In this document: positions 51,730-59,925 of the stretch, piece by piece
Layout: each line of letters starts with the position of its first letter
Numbering within the stretch: the stretch's first letter is position 1
Assembly: GCA_022827095.1 (NCBI GenBank)
Contig: JAJDTP010000024.1
Location: 1-60,446, forward strand
Direction: 5' to 3'
DNA length: 60,446 nt
Source of the DNA: Dehalococcoidia bacterium
GTDB taxonomy: Bacteria > Chloroflexota > Dehalococcoidia > Lucifugimonadales > UBA3495
The notes under the pieces: generated by a model
Told to the model about the DNA's origin: nothing
Database searches by the model: none
The model's input: the letters and a program-made list of their open reading frames with translations, nothing else
Program-made: the position numbers and the translations under genes

Positions 51730-53031
51730 TTAGTCGGTCAGGCGATAGATGCCGGATTTCTGCGAGAGCAGGTACAGCTCACCGTCGTTGTCCTCGGCGA
51801 AGGACATGATGCGCAGGTCGGTGTCGGCAAGACGCTGGTGCTCGACCACCTGGCCGTCCGCGTAGCGCAGCCCGAACACCTCGCCCGAGCAGAAGTCGCC
51901 GTACACGTAGACGCCCCACAGCCACGGGATCGCGGAGCCGCGGTACACGTAGCCGCCGATCACCGAGCAGGGTCGACCGTCCAGCGAGTATTCCCACACC
52001 GGCGGAACCGTGCCCGTGGGGTCGCAATCCCTGACGCTGAAGCAATGGTTGCCCTCCAGCCGGTTCCACCCGTAGTTGCCGCCCCTCTGGATCAGGTCGA
52101 TCTCCTCCCAGCGGTTCTGTCCCACGTCGCCGGTCCAAAGCTCGCCGGTGTCGCGGTCGAAGCTGAACCGCCACGGGTTGCGCAGGCCGTAGGCCCAGAT
52201 CTCGCCCCGTCCGCCTCCCGACACGAAGGGATTGTCCGGCGGGATGGCATAGAGGCGCGTCGGCCCGGACTGGGACACGTCGATGCGCAAGATTGAGCCC
52301 AGCAGCGTCGACGTATCCTGACCGCTGCCCAACGGGTCGCCGGCCGCGCCGCCGTCGCCCAGCCCGATGTACAGGTAGCCGTCGGGTCCGAAGGCAATCT
52401 GCCCGCCGTTGTGGTTAGCGTAGGGCTGCTCCACCTCCAGGATCACCAGCTCACTGTCCGGATCAACCCGCGACCGATCGGCCGCAAGCGTGAAGCGCGA
52501 TACCACCGACCGACGGGGGTCGGCCGCGGAGTAGTAGACGTACAGGTGCGCCGCGTTGGTTGGGTCCAGGGCCAGCCCCAACAGGCCCTCTTCGGAGCGG
52601 CGACTGCTGACCCGGTCGGTGATGTCCAGTAACTCCGTAGCGGCCGGGACTTCCGAAGCCGCCGGGTCGAACGCCCAGATCCTGCCGTCCTGTTCGGTCA
52701 CCAGCATCCGGCCGTTGTGCGCCTGGACCAGGTTGGTGGGCTCTTGGAACTCGCGGTCGGTGGGTACAAGCTCCAGTGGCAACGTCTCCAGGGGCGGCGC
52801 GTCGGTGGGCGGAGGCGAGGTTGGCGGCGGCGACCTGGGAGATGTGGAGACACCGGAGGGCGACGGTGACTGCGCCATCGTGGGTGACGGTTCCGGCAGC
52901 AGTGCCGTCGCCACCGGTGTCGGAGTAGCGGTCGGAGCCGCCGGCGTCGGTGTTTGGCCCACCGGTGTACTTTGGCAGCCGACGGCCAGCGCCAAAAGCA
53001 GGAACGCAATGACTGTCGCTATAGCTCCCAC
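51730..53031 (-). CDS. PQQ-dependent sugar dehydrogenase-like lipoprotein (Gdh/Yli fold)
   Basis: Exported six-bladed beta-propeller protein of 433 residues. A lipobox signal (LLLALAVGCQS, Cys near 19) is followed by a Pro/Thr/Ser-rich linker to about 95. The glucose/sorbosone dehydrogenase propeller follows, with EGLLGLALDPTN, ANHNGGQIAFGPDGYLYIGLGDGG, EIWAYGLRNPWRFSFD, DVGQNRWEEIDLIQRGGNYG and VYRGSAIPWLWGVYVYGDFC. The start is GTG at 53031 with a weak ribosome site. It would oxidise sugars outside the membrane with PQQ; PQQ synthesis genes are not seen. Confidence 0.85.
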   Translation of the reverse strand: MGAIATVIAFLLLALAVGCQSTPVGQTPTPAAPTATPTPVATALLPEPSPTMAQSPSPSGVSTSPRSPPPTSPPPTDAPPLETLPLELVPTDREFQEPTNLVQAHNGRMLVTEQDGRIWAFDPAASEVPAATELLDITDRVSSRRSEEGLLGLALDPTNAAHLYVYYSAADPRRSVVSRFTLAADRSRVDPDSELVILEVEQPYANHNGGQIAFGPDGYLYIGLGDGGAAGDPLGSGQDTSTLLGSILRIDVSQSGPTRLYAIPPDNPFVSGGGRGEIWAYGLRNPWRFSFDRDTGELWTGDVGQNRWEEIDLIQRGGNYGWNRLEGNHCFSVRDCDPTGTVPPVWEYSLDGRPCSVIGGYVYRGSAIPWLWGVYVYGDFCSGEVFGLRYADGQVVEHQRLADTDLRIMSFAEDNDGELYLLSQKSGIYRLTD

Positions 53032-53147
53032 ATTTCCAAGATACTACGCCGGTCACGCGGTTGGGATATGTTTTGCCTTGTCAAAGTATATAATCCCGTC
53101 GAGCATACCGATCAGTCCAGCCACATCTTCAATTATGGAGAAACAAC

Positions 53148-53966
53148 ATGAGCGCAATTGAAACCTGGGGCGAGATGGTGCGGGTGGAGCATGCCCAGTC
53201 CGACCGCAGGCGCGGTGTGCGCCCCACCGACACCTGGAACCAGTTTGCCGCCCAGTTCAAGGCTGACCCGCACCGCACCGACGACCGGACGGTTGAGGCC
53301 CTCCGCTCCCGCCTGTTGCCCGGTGAAACCCTGCTGGACATCGGGGCCGGCGGCGGACGACTGGCCCTGCCCCTGGCGCTGACCTGCAGCGCCGTCACCG
53401 CCGTGGAGCCGTCGCCCAGCATGTGCGCCGTGCTGCGCGAGACCGCCGAGGAATACAACATCGATAACGTATCCATCGTCGAGTCCGGCTGGCTCGACGC
53501 GGACGTCGAACCCGCCGATGTGGCCCTGTGCAGCCACGTGGTCTACGTCATCGAGGACGTCGGCGCTTTCGTCCGCAAGATGGACAGCCACGCCCGTCGC
53601 CTGGTCATGGCGGTGGTTTTCGAATCCTCGCCGCTGTCGCAGGTCTACGGCCTGTGGGAGCGGGTCCACGGCGAAAGGCGGCACGCGTTGCCGTCTTTGC
53701 CCCACTTCCTGCCCGTGCTGGAAGAATTGGGCATCCAACCCGAGGTGACCGAGTTGGACACACAGCCGCCGCGAACGTTCGACAGTGCCGAGGAAGCCCG
53801 GGAAGCCGTCGCCCGCTGGCTGTTCGTCACCCCCGGCACCGACGCCATGGACCGGTTGGATCACGTGCTGCAAGACGCCTTGCGCGAAGTCAACGGCGCT
53901 TGGCAAATCGAGGGAGCACAGCCTTCAATTCCGAACATCGTATCGTGGGAAACCGGCCGGAATTAA
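53148..53966 (+). CDS. Class I SAM-dependent methyltransferase
   Basis: Methyltransferase of 272 residues with a Rossmann core. Motif I is LLDIGAGGGRLALPLAL (about 63-79), followed by AVEPSPSMCAVLRE for adenosine binding and DVALCSHVVYVIEDVGAF for post-I/motif II. The C-terminal 90 residues are less conserved and may bind the substrate. It starts behind GGAGAAAC. Divergent from the sugar dehydrogenase. Substrate unknown. Confidence 0.85.
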   Translation: MSAIETWGEMVRVEHAQSDRRRGVRPTDTWNQFAAQFKADPHRTDDRTVEALRSRLLPGETLLDIGAGGGRLALPLALTCSAVTAVEPSPSMCAVLRETAEEYNIDNVSIVESGWLDADVEPADVALCSHVVYVIEDVGAFVRKMDSHARRLVMAVVFESSPLSQVYGLWERVHGERRHALPSLPHFLPVLEELGIQPEVTELDTQPPRTFDSAEEAREAVARWLFVTPGTDAMDRLDHVLQDALREVNGAWQIEGAQPSIPNIVSWETGRN

Positions 53967-54011
53967 AGACGACACCGGCAAACAAAATCCCTACTCAAGG
54001 TAGGGATGCGT

Positions 54012-54085
54012 TGGCACCGGCGGAAGGAATCGAACCCTCGTTTTCGGTTTTGGAGACCGATGCGTTACCACTACACCACGCCGGT
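54012..54085 (-). tRNA. tRNA-Trp (anticodon CCA)
   Basis: The minus strand folds as a tRNA with acceptor arms ACCGGCG (complement of 54079-54085) and CGCCGGT, an anticodon stem TCGGT/ACCGA around loop CTCCAAA (anticodon CCA, Trp), and a T-loop GGTTCGATTCC. The 3' CCA is encoded (complement of 54012-54014). The D-stem GTGT/ACGC has one G-T pair. It lies between a methyltransferase gene and an IS1-type element. Confidence 0.93.
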
Positions 54086-54137
54086 ACGGTCTTATTATTT
54101 TAGCGACCACTCGTATTCCACGCAACACGCGGTATTC

Positions 54138-54650
54138 TTAACGTGCGGGGATATTGCATTTTACCCAGCGTCGCCAGCACGCCAACGCCAGTGAATACAC
54201 CAGCATCTCAATGCTTTTGGTGTACCCTTTGGTCCGCCGCATTAGCCGCCGCAACTGTCCCCGCCATACCGAATGCAGCCCTTCGTTCCAGTTCACGGCT
54301 CCACCCTTGCCTACCACGTGCCGGTCGGGCGGAAACCACCCCAGATACACCGAATAGGCGTCGCTCCGGTACAGCCCGGCCTCGGGCAGCCGGGCGTACA
54401 GCCGTAAAAACGGAACCTCACTGCGGTTGCCCACCTCAAAGTCCACCCACCTACTGCCGTCGGCCTCCCCCACTACCGCCGTCCAGATCCACCAGTCTTC
54501 ACGCTTGGCACCGTGCCGGGCGCCTCGGTAAGTCCACGTCTCATCACAGGACACCACCACGGCGGGCTGGCGGCCAGCCCACCCCGCAATGCGCTCCGCA
54601 CCTCGCTCCACTAAACAGCTCAGGGCTTGCTGTCCCTTTTTTTGACCCAC
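54138..54650 (-). CDS. IS1 transposase, InsB part
   Basis: Catalytic part of 170 residues, read in the -1 frame. VVSCDETWTYRG gives the first Asp, LYRSDAYSVYLGWFP the second Asp, and NWNEGLHSVWRGQLRRLMRRTKGYTKS the Glu region followed by the typical basic RRTKGYTKS of IS1. It probably has no independent start and is made by frameshifting from the upstream zinc-finger frame at an A7 run, as in IS1. Confidence 0.85.
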   Translation of the reverse strand: MGQKKGQQALSCLVERGAERIAGWAGRQPAVVVSCDETWTYRGARHGAKREDWWIWTAVVGEADGSRWVDFEVGNRSEVPFLRLYARLPEAGLYRSDAYSVYLGWFPPDRHVVGKGGAVNWNEGLHSVWRGQLRRLMRRTKGYTKSIEMLVYSLALACWRRWVKCNIPAR

Positions 54651-54904
54651 CCTTGCACCGCTGGCACGCTGTACCCCAACACCCGACCAATGCCGCTCAG
54701 GGTATTGCCCTCCAAATACAGCTCAATCCCTCGCTCTTTCACCGCCGATCCAGGACGTCGATACGCCCCGTCCGGCACGTAGCGTCGCCGGCAGTCCCCG
54801 CAACTGTAAGCCTGCTTGCCATTGGAAAAGCCGTCCTTGCGCATCCAGTTGGAACCGCAATCAGGACACCGCACGTCATGACGATAAACTCTACCTCGGG
54901 CCAT
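54620..54904 (-). CDS. IS1 InsA-like zinc-finger/HTH protein
   Basis: Protein of 94 residues. It has a four-cysteine zinc finger (CPDCGSNWMRKDGFSNGKQ, then YSCGDCRRR) and an HTH (LYLEGNTLSGIGRVLGYSV) with PAVQGWVKK at the end. The C-terminal lysine pair lies on the A7 shift site. It binds the element ends and, when shifted, fuses to the DDE part. Confidence 0.85.
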   Translation of the reverse strand: MARGRVYRHDVRCPDCGSNWMRKDGFSNGKQAYSCGDCRRRYVPDGAYRRPGSAVKERGIELYLEGNTLSGIGRVLGYSVPAVQGWVKKRDSKP

Positions 54905-54990
54905 CAGACCACCTCACCAAGTCAACCTGAGGCCATCATAAATCCATTATCTGCTTATGTTAAGAAAGCCCAACACGCGCTCCGTTCGCC

Positions 54991-55135
54991 GCAGGGCCTT
55001 TCTGAAGTCCCTGATGGCGGCTTTTCACCCCGAACCGTCATTCCGGCGAAAGCCGGAATCCAGAACATTCCGAGCACAACGACCTCCTGGATTCCCGCTT
55101 CCTCGGGAATGACGGATTAACTTTGAAAAGACCCT
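54991..55135. repeat. Interspersed inverted repeat, family C, copy 2, with target duplication
   Basis: Ends CAGGGCCTTTCTGAAGTCC and, in mirror, GAGGGTCTTTTCAAAGTTA. The centre is CGTCATTCCGGCGAAAGCCGG ... CCTCGGGAATGACG. The direct repeat CCGTTCGC (left at 54983-54990, right at 55136-55143) flanks it. The right end overlaps the last codons of the small membrane-protein gene, so it has changed that gene's C-terminus. Confidence 0.75.
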
Positions 55136-55296
55136 CCGTTCGCTGGCGCTGCATTGGGCGAGGCATGGGCAACGGAAACCGCCGCCGGAGCACGCCCCAC
55201 CGGCCGGTTCAGCCACCCCGACCACAGGAACACGATGAAGATCAGCACCGCCATGGCGATCACCACCGCCAGCGCCAGGCAACCGTATCGCGCCAT
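55117..55296 (-). CDS. Small single-pass membrane protein
   Basis: Frame of 59 residues starting ATG at 55296 and ending TAA at 55117. Hydrophobic helix at about 7-28 (LALAVVIAMAVLIFIVFLWS) followed by an Ala/Pro-rich tail. Its start is 12 bases after the CocE-like stop codon, so it could be made by coupled translation, though it lacks its own ribosome site. The last few residues come from the family C repeat. Not recognised. Confidence 0.4.
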   Translation of the reverse strand: MARYGCLALAVVIAMAVLIFIVFLWSGWLNRPVGRAPAAVSVAHASPNAAPANGGSFQS

Positions 55297-55308
55297 TGAC
55301 GGGCGGGG

Positions 55309-57066
55309 CTACGAGGCCGGGATGACGGGCAGCCGCAGCCGCGACGGATACTGTTCGTTGTGCATGATGGTCTGGACCGCAGGAACGCACTCCGTGGCTG
55401 CCCAGGGGTCGCCGGCGGTGTTGAAGTTCCGGTCGAACCGGGGGAAGTTGCTGCTGCTGATCTCCAGGCGGACCCGATGACCGGTCTTGAACACGTTGCT
55501 CGTCGCCACCAGGTCGATGGTGTACTCCTCCACCGCTCCCGGCGTGACCGGCACCGCGGTGTCAGTCCCCTTGCGGTAGCGGCCGCGCATGATGCCGTCG
55601 ACCAACGCCCGGGCCGCGCCACACGGCTCCACGTCCACCAGCTTGGCGGTGAAGTCGGTATCGTGGCCGGAAGTCGAGGCGAACAGCGTCACCGTCAACG
55701 GACCCGTCACCTCCAGGTCTTCCGTCAGCGGCGGCGTGGTGTAACACAGCACGTCGCTTCGGTTCTCGATGAACTGCTGGTCGTACGATCCGCCCGGAAC
55801 GAAGGACGGCCCGCAGCACAACGGCCCGCCCCGCGTGGGCACCGGGTCCCGCGGGTCGTAGAGGAACACGTCGGCCGCTTCGTCTCCCGGGGCGTCCACC
55901 GACAGCCCGCCGTCGCCCGACGACGTGTTGGCCCGGCCGCCGCTGTGCAGATAGTAGTCGGTGTACTGCGTCCGCGCCAGCGGCCATTCCTGCTCGTTGC
56001 GCCACTGGTTGTCGCCCATCACGAAGATGCGCACCGGCGCGCCGTCGTTGGCCCCGTTCTCCTCGCCCTTGAGCCAGTGGTCGAACCACTGCAGGTGGAT
56101 GCCGTCGGTGTCGATGGCCGGCCCGGCGGCGCCAAGCCCGAAGAAGAAGTCGCCGGAGGTCTCGCCGAAGGGACCGTGGTGCCACGGGCCCACGATCAGC
56201 CGCTGCCCGTCCCGGGCCGTCGCGTCCTCCGCCTGCTTGCGCATACCCACGAAGTTCCGCAAGGTGCCCAGCAGGAAGATGTCGTGCCAGCCGCCGATGT
56301 GCAGCGCCGGCGTGGTGATGTGCGGATAGTGGTCCTCGATCCGCCAGCGCTTCCAGTACTCGTCGCTGCTGGAGTGCTTGATCCAGTCATAGAAGTACCC
56401 CGCCAGCGGCTCCTTGAGGTGCGGCAGGTCCACGATGGGCTGGTGCCGGAAGGTGCAATCCAGCTCGTTGAACGCCGCCAGCAGTCCCTCTCGCGTACCC
56501 TCGGGCACGTCGTGGCGGCTGCTGATCGCGCCCATGTTGGCCATGGTGAGCTGCCGCATGGTCCACGACAGGGCGAAGCCCCAGGCCAGCGCGCCGCCCT
56601 GGTAGGTCCAGCCCTCGTAGTAGTCGGAGGCCGTGATGCCGGGCGCGATGCAGGTCAGGGCCGGCGGGTTGGTGATGGCGCACAGCCACTGCGTCGCGCC
56701 CACGTACGACCGCCCGAACATCCCCACCTTGCCCGTGCTCCACGTCTGCTCGGCGCACCAGGCCACCGTGTCATACCCGTCGTCGGGCTCGTCCAGGAAC
56801 GGGTAGAACTCGCCCTCCGAGGCATAGCGGCCCCGCGTGTCTTGGACCACCACCGCGTAACCGTGGGAAACGGCCCGCAGCACGTCCATGCCGCCGCCCA
56901 CTCCCTGGAACTTGTCGTACGGCGTGCGTTGCAGCAGCACCGGAAACGCTTCCGCCGAGTCCGGTCGGTACACGTCGGCGTACAGGGTGACGCCGTCCCG
57001 CATCTTGACCGGCACGCCGAATTCACTGCAGAGCTTGGTATAAGGGCCCATCAACTCAGCTGGCAT
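55309..57066 (-). CDS. CocE/NonD-family (S15-like) acyl hydrolase
   Basis: Serine hydrolase of 585 residues. The alpha/beta domain has VPVKMRDGVTLYADVYRPDS, VVVQDTRGRYASEGEFYPFL, nucleophile elbow VGMFGRSYVGATQWLCA (Ser in GRSYVG), LHIGGWHDIFLLGT (His/Asp region) and LIVGPWHHGPFGE with a second His. The C-terminal 200 residues form the jelly-roll lid domain (LEVTGPLTVTLFASTSGHDT). Typical of cocaine esterase and X-Pro dipeptidyl acyl hydrolases. Start behind GGAGGT. Confidence 0.88.
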   Translation of the reverse strand: MPAELMGPYTKLCSEFGVPVKMRDGVTLYADVYRPDSAEAFPVLLQRTPYDKFQGVGGGMDVLRAVSHGYAVVVQDTRGRYASEGEFYPFLDEPDDGYDTVAWCAEQTWSTGKVGMFGRSYVGATQWLCAITNPPALTCIAPGITASDYYEGWTYQGGALAWGFALSWTMRQLTMANMGAISSRHDVPEGTREGLLAAFNELDCTFRHQPIVDLPHLKEPLAGYFYDWIKHSSSDEYWKRWRIEDHYPHITTPALHIGGWHDIFLLGTLRNFVGMRKQAEDATARDGQRLIVGPWHHGPFGETSGDFFFGLGAAGPAIDTDGIHLQWFDHWLKGEENGANDGAPVRIFVMGDNQWRNEQEWPLARTQYTDYYLHSGGRANTSSGDGGLSVDAPGDEAADVFLYDPRDPVPTRGGPLCCGPSFVPGGSYDQQFIENRSDVLCYTTPPLTEDLEVTGPLTVTLFASTSGHDTDFTAKLVDVEPCGAARALVDGIMRGRYRKGTDTAVPVTPGAVEEYTIDLVATSNVFKTGHRVRLEISSSNFPRFDRNFNTAGDPWAATECVPAVQTIMHNEQYPSRLRLPVIPAS

Positions 57067-57164
57067 AACGTCACCTCCAGATTGGCGCCATTATACACAG
57101 CGAGAGCGCACGCTCAGCGATCCGTCATCGCCCCTTCGAGTATTTAGAGGCGCCGGGTTTCTTC

Positions 57165-57205
57165 GTAGGGAACACGTCGTTCCTGCGAAAGCAGGAACCC
57201 AGAAG
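57165..57205. repeat. Interspersed repeat, family C, half copy
   Basis: CGTCGTTCCTGCGAAAGCAGG followed by AACCCAGAAGCC. It corresponds to the left half of the family C palindrome. The right half was not found before the family B element at 57250. Confidence 0.6.
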
Positions 57206-57249
57206 CCCCGGCCGACAGGAACGGTGAGAACCGGCAAGGAGTTCCTGGA

Positions 57250-57387
57250 CTCAGGCGTACCCAGTTTCACACGAACTGTCATCGCGAGCGTAGCGTGGCG
57301 ATCTCGTCAGGACAACGGACGCCGTCTGCGGGAACCAAATCGCCGTGTCGTTGAGCTTCTCTCGATGACAAACTGGGTACGCGTGAG
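57250..57387. repeat. Palindromic repeat element, family B, copy 3, with 9-bp target duplication
   Basis: Ends CTCAGGCGTACCCAGTTTC and mirror AAACTGGGTACGCGTGAG, core GTCATCGCGAGCGTAGCG ... TCGATGAC. Exact 9-base duplications GTTCCTGGA flank it at 57241-57249 and 57388-57396. It is the clearest family B copy. The rest of 57067-57537 holds only the half family C repeat. Confidence 0.9.
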
Positions 57388-57537
57388 GTTCCTGGATACC
57401 GGCTTTCGCCAGTATGACGGTTTCGGTATCGAGCAACTGCCTGAACCCGGACAGTCGCTCCCGAGCGTCCGTCATCCCCAGCGTGGCACGGGTGTCTCGT
57501 CGCGCACCGGCGACTGGGCTGCCTGGCAGATCCGCGC

Positions 57538-58224
57538 TTACTGCGTCCGGAACTGCGGAGCCATCAGTCCCACCTGTAGCGAAGGCGGCAGGTTGTTGCG
57601 CGTCACCTGCATCCGGCCCTGGGGCTGCAAACTTCCCTCGGCCACGCCCATTTCCCGCAGGAACGCCTCCGGCCCCTCCGGCTCCACGGCGGAGGGCTCG
57701 CGCTCCGCTCGGTAGTGCATGGGGATCAGCCACCGCGCGTCCAATTGCTGCGCCGTCTGGTTGATGGCCCTGTACGACAGCAGGTTGTGGTCGGAACCGC
57801 CGGCCGGCGCCAGCACAACCTCCGCCGGGCCGATGAGGTCGATCTGCTGCGCGGTGAGCGGCTGGGTAATGTTGCCCAGGTGGCACACGTTGATCCCGTC
57901 CAGCGCAATGGCGAACGCCACGTTGCGTCTGCTTCGTGGTGTGCCCTCAGGGAGTGGGGTCATCACCGCCCGGATGGTGATCCCTTGGAACTCGTACTCG
58001 CCGGGCGTGTCGAACACCCGCGGCTGGCCGTCAACCTCGCGCGCGCTGTTGTGCATGGGGTCGTTGTGGCTCACCGTGACCCCTACCGCGTCCACGATCT
58101 GCCTCGGGTCGATCTGCACGCCCAAACCGCCCACGCCTGAGGCATAGGGGTCGGTGATGATCGACAGTCCCGCGTTGGTTGACCGCAGCCTGAAGCAGGC
58201 GTGTCCCAGCCAGTAGATGTCCAT
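57538..58224 (-). CDS. MBL-fold metal-dependent hydrolase
   Basis: Metallo-beta-lactamase-fold protein of 228 residues of the compact UPF0173-like group. Pattern: YWLGHACFRLRS opens it, LSIITDPYASG with a metal Asp, GVTVSHNDPMHN (the HxxxxH-like site, with an altered HxHxDH), DGINVCHLGNITQPL (third His), and WLIPMHYRAERE (fourth His). No substrate is known for these. It overlaps no gene but lies 3 bases downstream of BioY, so the two share a transcript. Confidence 0.8.
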   Translation of the reverse strand: MDIYWLGHACFRLRSTNAGLSIITDPYASGVGGLGVQIDPRQIVDAVGVTVSHNDPMHNSAREVDGQPRVFDTPGEYEFQGITIRAVMTPLPEGTPRSRRNVAFAIALDGINVCHLGNITQPLTAQQIDLIGPAEVVLAPAGGSDHNLLSYRAINQTAQQLDARWLIPMHYRAEREPSAVEPEGPEAFLREMGVAEGSLQPQGRMQVTRNNLPPSLQVGLMAPQFRTQ

Positions 58225-58227
58225 GGG

Positions 58228-58893
58228 TTACTGCGGTTGCTCGTCGCCCTGGCGGGTTTTCAGGATGAACCGATCCAGCAGGGCCCAGCCGCCCGGCACC
58301 GCCAGGCTCGCCACGATGAGCTTTGCCAGGTCGCCGGCGATGAACGGGAGCAGGCCGCACTGCCACACGTCTGCGCAGCCCCAGGCCTCCGCCGCGTTGG
58401 CCGGCAGGAACAGGTTCAACTGGATCAGGCCCGGCACGTAGAGCACGGCGTTGCCCAGCAGCATGGCCGCCAGGATCCAGGGACGGCGGTTCCATCCCCG
58501 TTGACACAGCCAGCCCACCAGCGCGGCCGCCGGTATGAACCCGACGATGTATCCGCCCGATGGCAGCAGCCAGAACCAGCCCGACGCTCCTCCAGCGAAG
58601 AACGGGAGGAACGCGCCCTCGATGGCGTAAAGCGCCAGCGCCAGCCCGCCGCGCCAGCCCCCCAGCATCGCGCCCACCAACAGAACCGCGAAGGTCTGCC
58701 CGGTGATCGGAACCGGGGTGAATCCCAACGGTATTTTGATCTGCGCGAACAGCGCCACCAGCAGGCTGCCGGCAACAACCAGGGCAGCGTCCCTGGCGAT
58801 GCGGCGTGCGCCGGCCGATTGGGGTAGTATCAGGTCCGCGAGGGTGCCCGGCAGCGGCGCGGATGGTAGGGGAACAGCGGTTCGCGTTTGCAT
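58228..58893 (-). CDS. bioY: Biotin transporter BioY (ECF S component)
   Basis: Membrane substrate-binding subunit of 221 residues for biotin uptake, with about six helices. The family signature is IPLGFTPVPITGQTFAVLLV (about 54-73), followed by GGWRGGLALALYAIEG, WLLPSGGYIVGFIPAAAL and LPFIAGDLAKLIVASLAVP. It needs the shared EcfAA'T module, not seen here, or acts alone. Its presence suggests that the cell imports biotin. The ATG has a weak AGGGC site. Confidence 0.9.
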   Translation of the reverse strand: MQTRTAVPLPSAPLPGTLADLILPQSAGARRIARDAALVVAGSLLVALFAQIKIPLGFTPVPITGQTFAVLLVGAMLGGWRGGLALALYAIEGAFLPFFAGGASGWFWLLPSGGYIVGFIPAAALVGWLCQRGWNRRPWILAAMLLGNAVLYVPGLIQLNLFLPANAAEAWGCADVWQCGLLPFIAGDLAKLIVASLAVPGGWALLDRFILKTRQGDEQPQ

Positions 58894-59108
58894 TGCCCTA
58901 ATATCCTACCACTGGCCCCAAACTCGTCAAACGGAATGGCTTGAACCCGTTACAGCAGTTTCTCATACCCGCCATCGTCCCGCCCAAACTCTCACTGTTG
59001 CCGACTACTGAACACTCTCATCATGCACGCGTTCTGAAACTGCTGTGCGTTGCAAAGTTGCCGGAATATAAACCTTTGGTGCTGGTTTGAAACGATTTTG
59101 AGAATGTC

Positions 59109-59162
59109 ACGAGGTTCCCATATGCTGTGGGCTGACAATCCTCTACAGCAGGGAACCTCGTG
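59109..59162 (+). promoter_or_regulatory. Hairpin enclosing a transposase start codon
   Basis: CACGAGGTTCCC (59109-59120) and GGGAACCTCGTG (59151-59162) are perfect 12-base complements, with an inner TGCTGT/ACAGCA stem. The final GTG of the second arm is the transposase start codon. In RNA the start would be locked in this stem, a known way to keep transposase translation low. Confidence 0.6.
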
Positions 59163-59925
59163 AACATTGCTGATTTTGTCACTGAACTCTACTGCAAGAT
59201 AGGCGATGCCCTCCCTCGGCAGACGCCCCGTCCCCAGGCTCGGCTCTCCGTAAGCGAACTGGTCACCATCGGCGTGTTCCACGCCATCAAGAACGTCAAT
59301 CAGCGTCCCTACCTCACGTGTGCCCAGTTTGTCATCGCGAGGAGCGCAGCGACGTGGCGATCTCGTTCCCGCAGTAGGGTTCCGCGCCCCAACGAGATTG
59401 CCGCGCTTCGCTCGCAATGACAGCACGAGTGAAACTGGGTACGCTTGAGGTGTCCATACTACCATTGGCTCAAGGATAACTATGGTCATCTCTTCCCCAA
59501 ACTGCCGGAACGCACCCGTCTCTTCCGCCGGCTGGCAACCCAATCTTGCTGGACGGGCTACTTCCTGGTCCAGCCCACCGTTTTGGGCATCGCCGACAAC
59601 TATGGTATCGAACTGTGCCATCCGGTGCGCTCCGGGCGTGATCTCCACCAAGTGGGTAAGAAGGGAAAGTCCAATCACCGCTGGATAGTTGGTGGCAAGC
59701 TCTGCACCGTGATCAATCAGTTGGGCCTGATCACCGATTGGGACTGCCGAACTGCTCCAATTGTTGACCAGTCTGCACGACCAGACCTTCCGACACCTGC
59801 TGGAACACTACGACGGACGGATGATCATCCTGGCCGATAGCGGCTTTCATCGCGCCGGAGCCTGCGCTTGGCCTGAACAGGGGGCGACCCGGCCAACGTC
59901 AAGATCTGTCGACGGGGAGAGCAGT
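59160..59925 (+). pseudogene. DDE transposase (IS982-like) destroyed by nested insertions
   Basis: From the GTG at 59160 the frame reads NIADFVTELYCKIGDALP and LSVSELVTIGVFHAIKNVNQ, an IS982-like transposase start. A family B repeat (59313-59450) interrupts it after QRPY; the match resumes with WLKDNYGHLFPKLPERTRLF and GYFLVQPTVLGIADNYG. The frame then shifts near 59755 (resuming SLHDQTFRHLLEHYDGRMI) and again near 59870 (GDPANVKICRRGEQ). ISAs1 ends it at 59926. Family (IS982 versus another DDE group) is judged from memory. Confidence 0.6.
59313..59450. repeat. Palindromic repeat element, family B, copy 4, inside a transposase gene
   Basis: Ends CTCACGTGTGCCCAGTTTG and mirror AAACTGGGTACGCTTGAGG, with the shared core GTCATCGCGAGGAGCGC ... 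GCTTCGCTCGCAATGAC. The flanks CGTCCCTAC (59304-59312) and TGTCCATAC (59451-59459) agree at 7 of 9 bases, an ageing duplication. Removing the element and one flank restores the transposase frame. Confidence 0.85.

Larger units (their letters stand above)
54138..54904 (-). mobile_element. IS1-family insertion sequence (two overlapping frames)
   Basis: The element carries the InsA-like and InsB-like genes of IS1, overlapping at 54620-54650 around a run of seven A on the minus strand, where a -1 ribosomal shift would join them. Terminal inverted repeats and target duplications could not be read with confidence. It lies 52 bases from the tRNA-Trp gene and next to a family C repeat. Confidence 0.8.

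Noticed and set aside
54143-55120. A plus-strand frame of 325 residues across the IS1 element.
   Set aside because: It is antisense to InsA/InsB and ends in the family C repeat.
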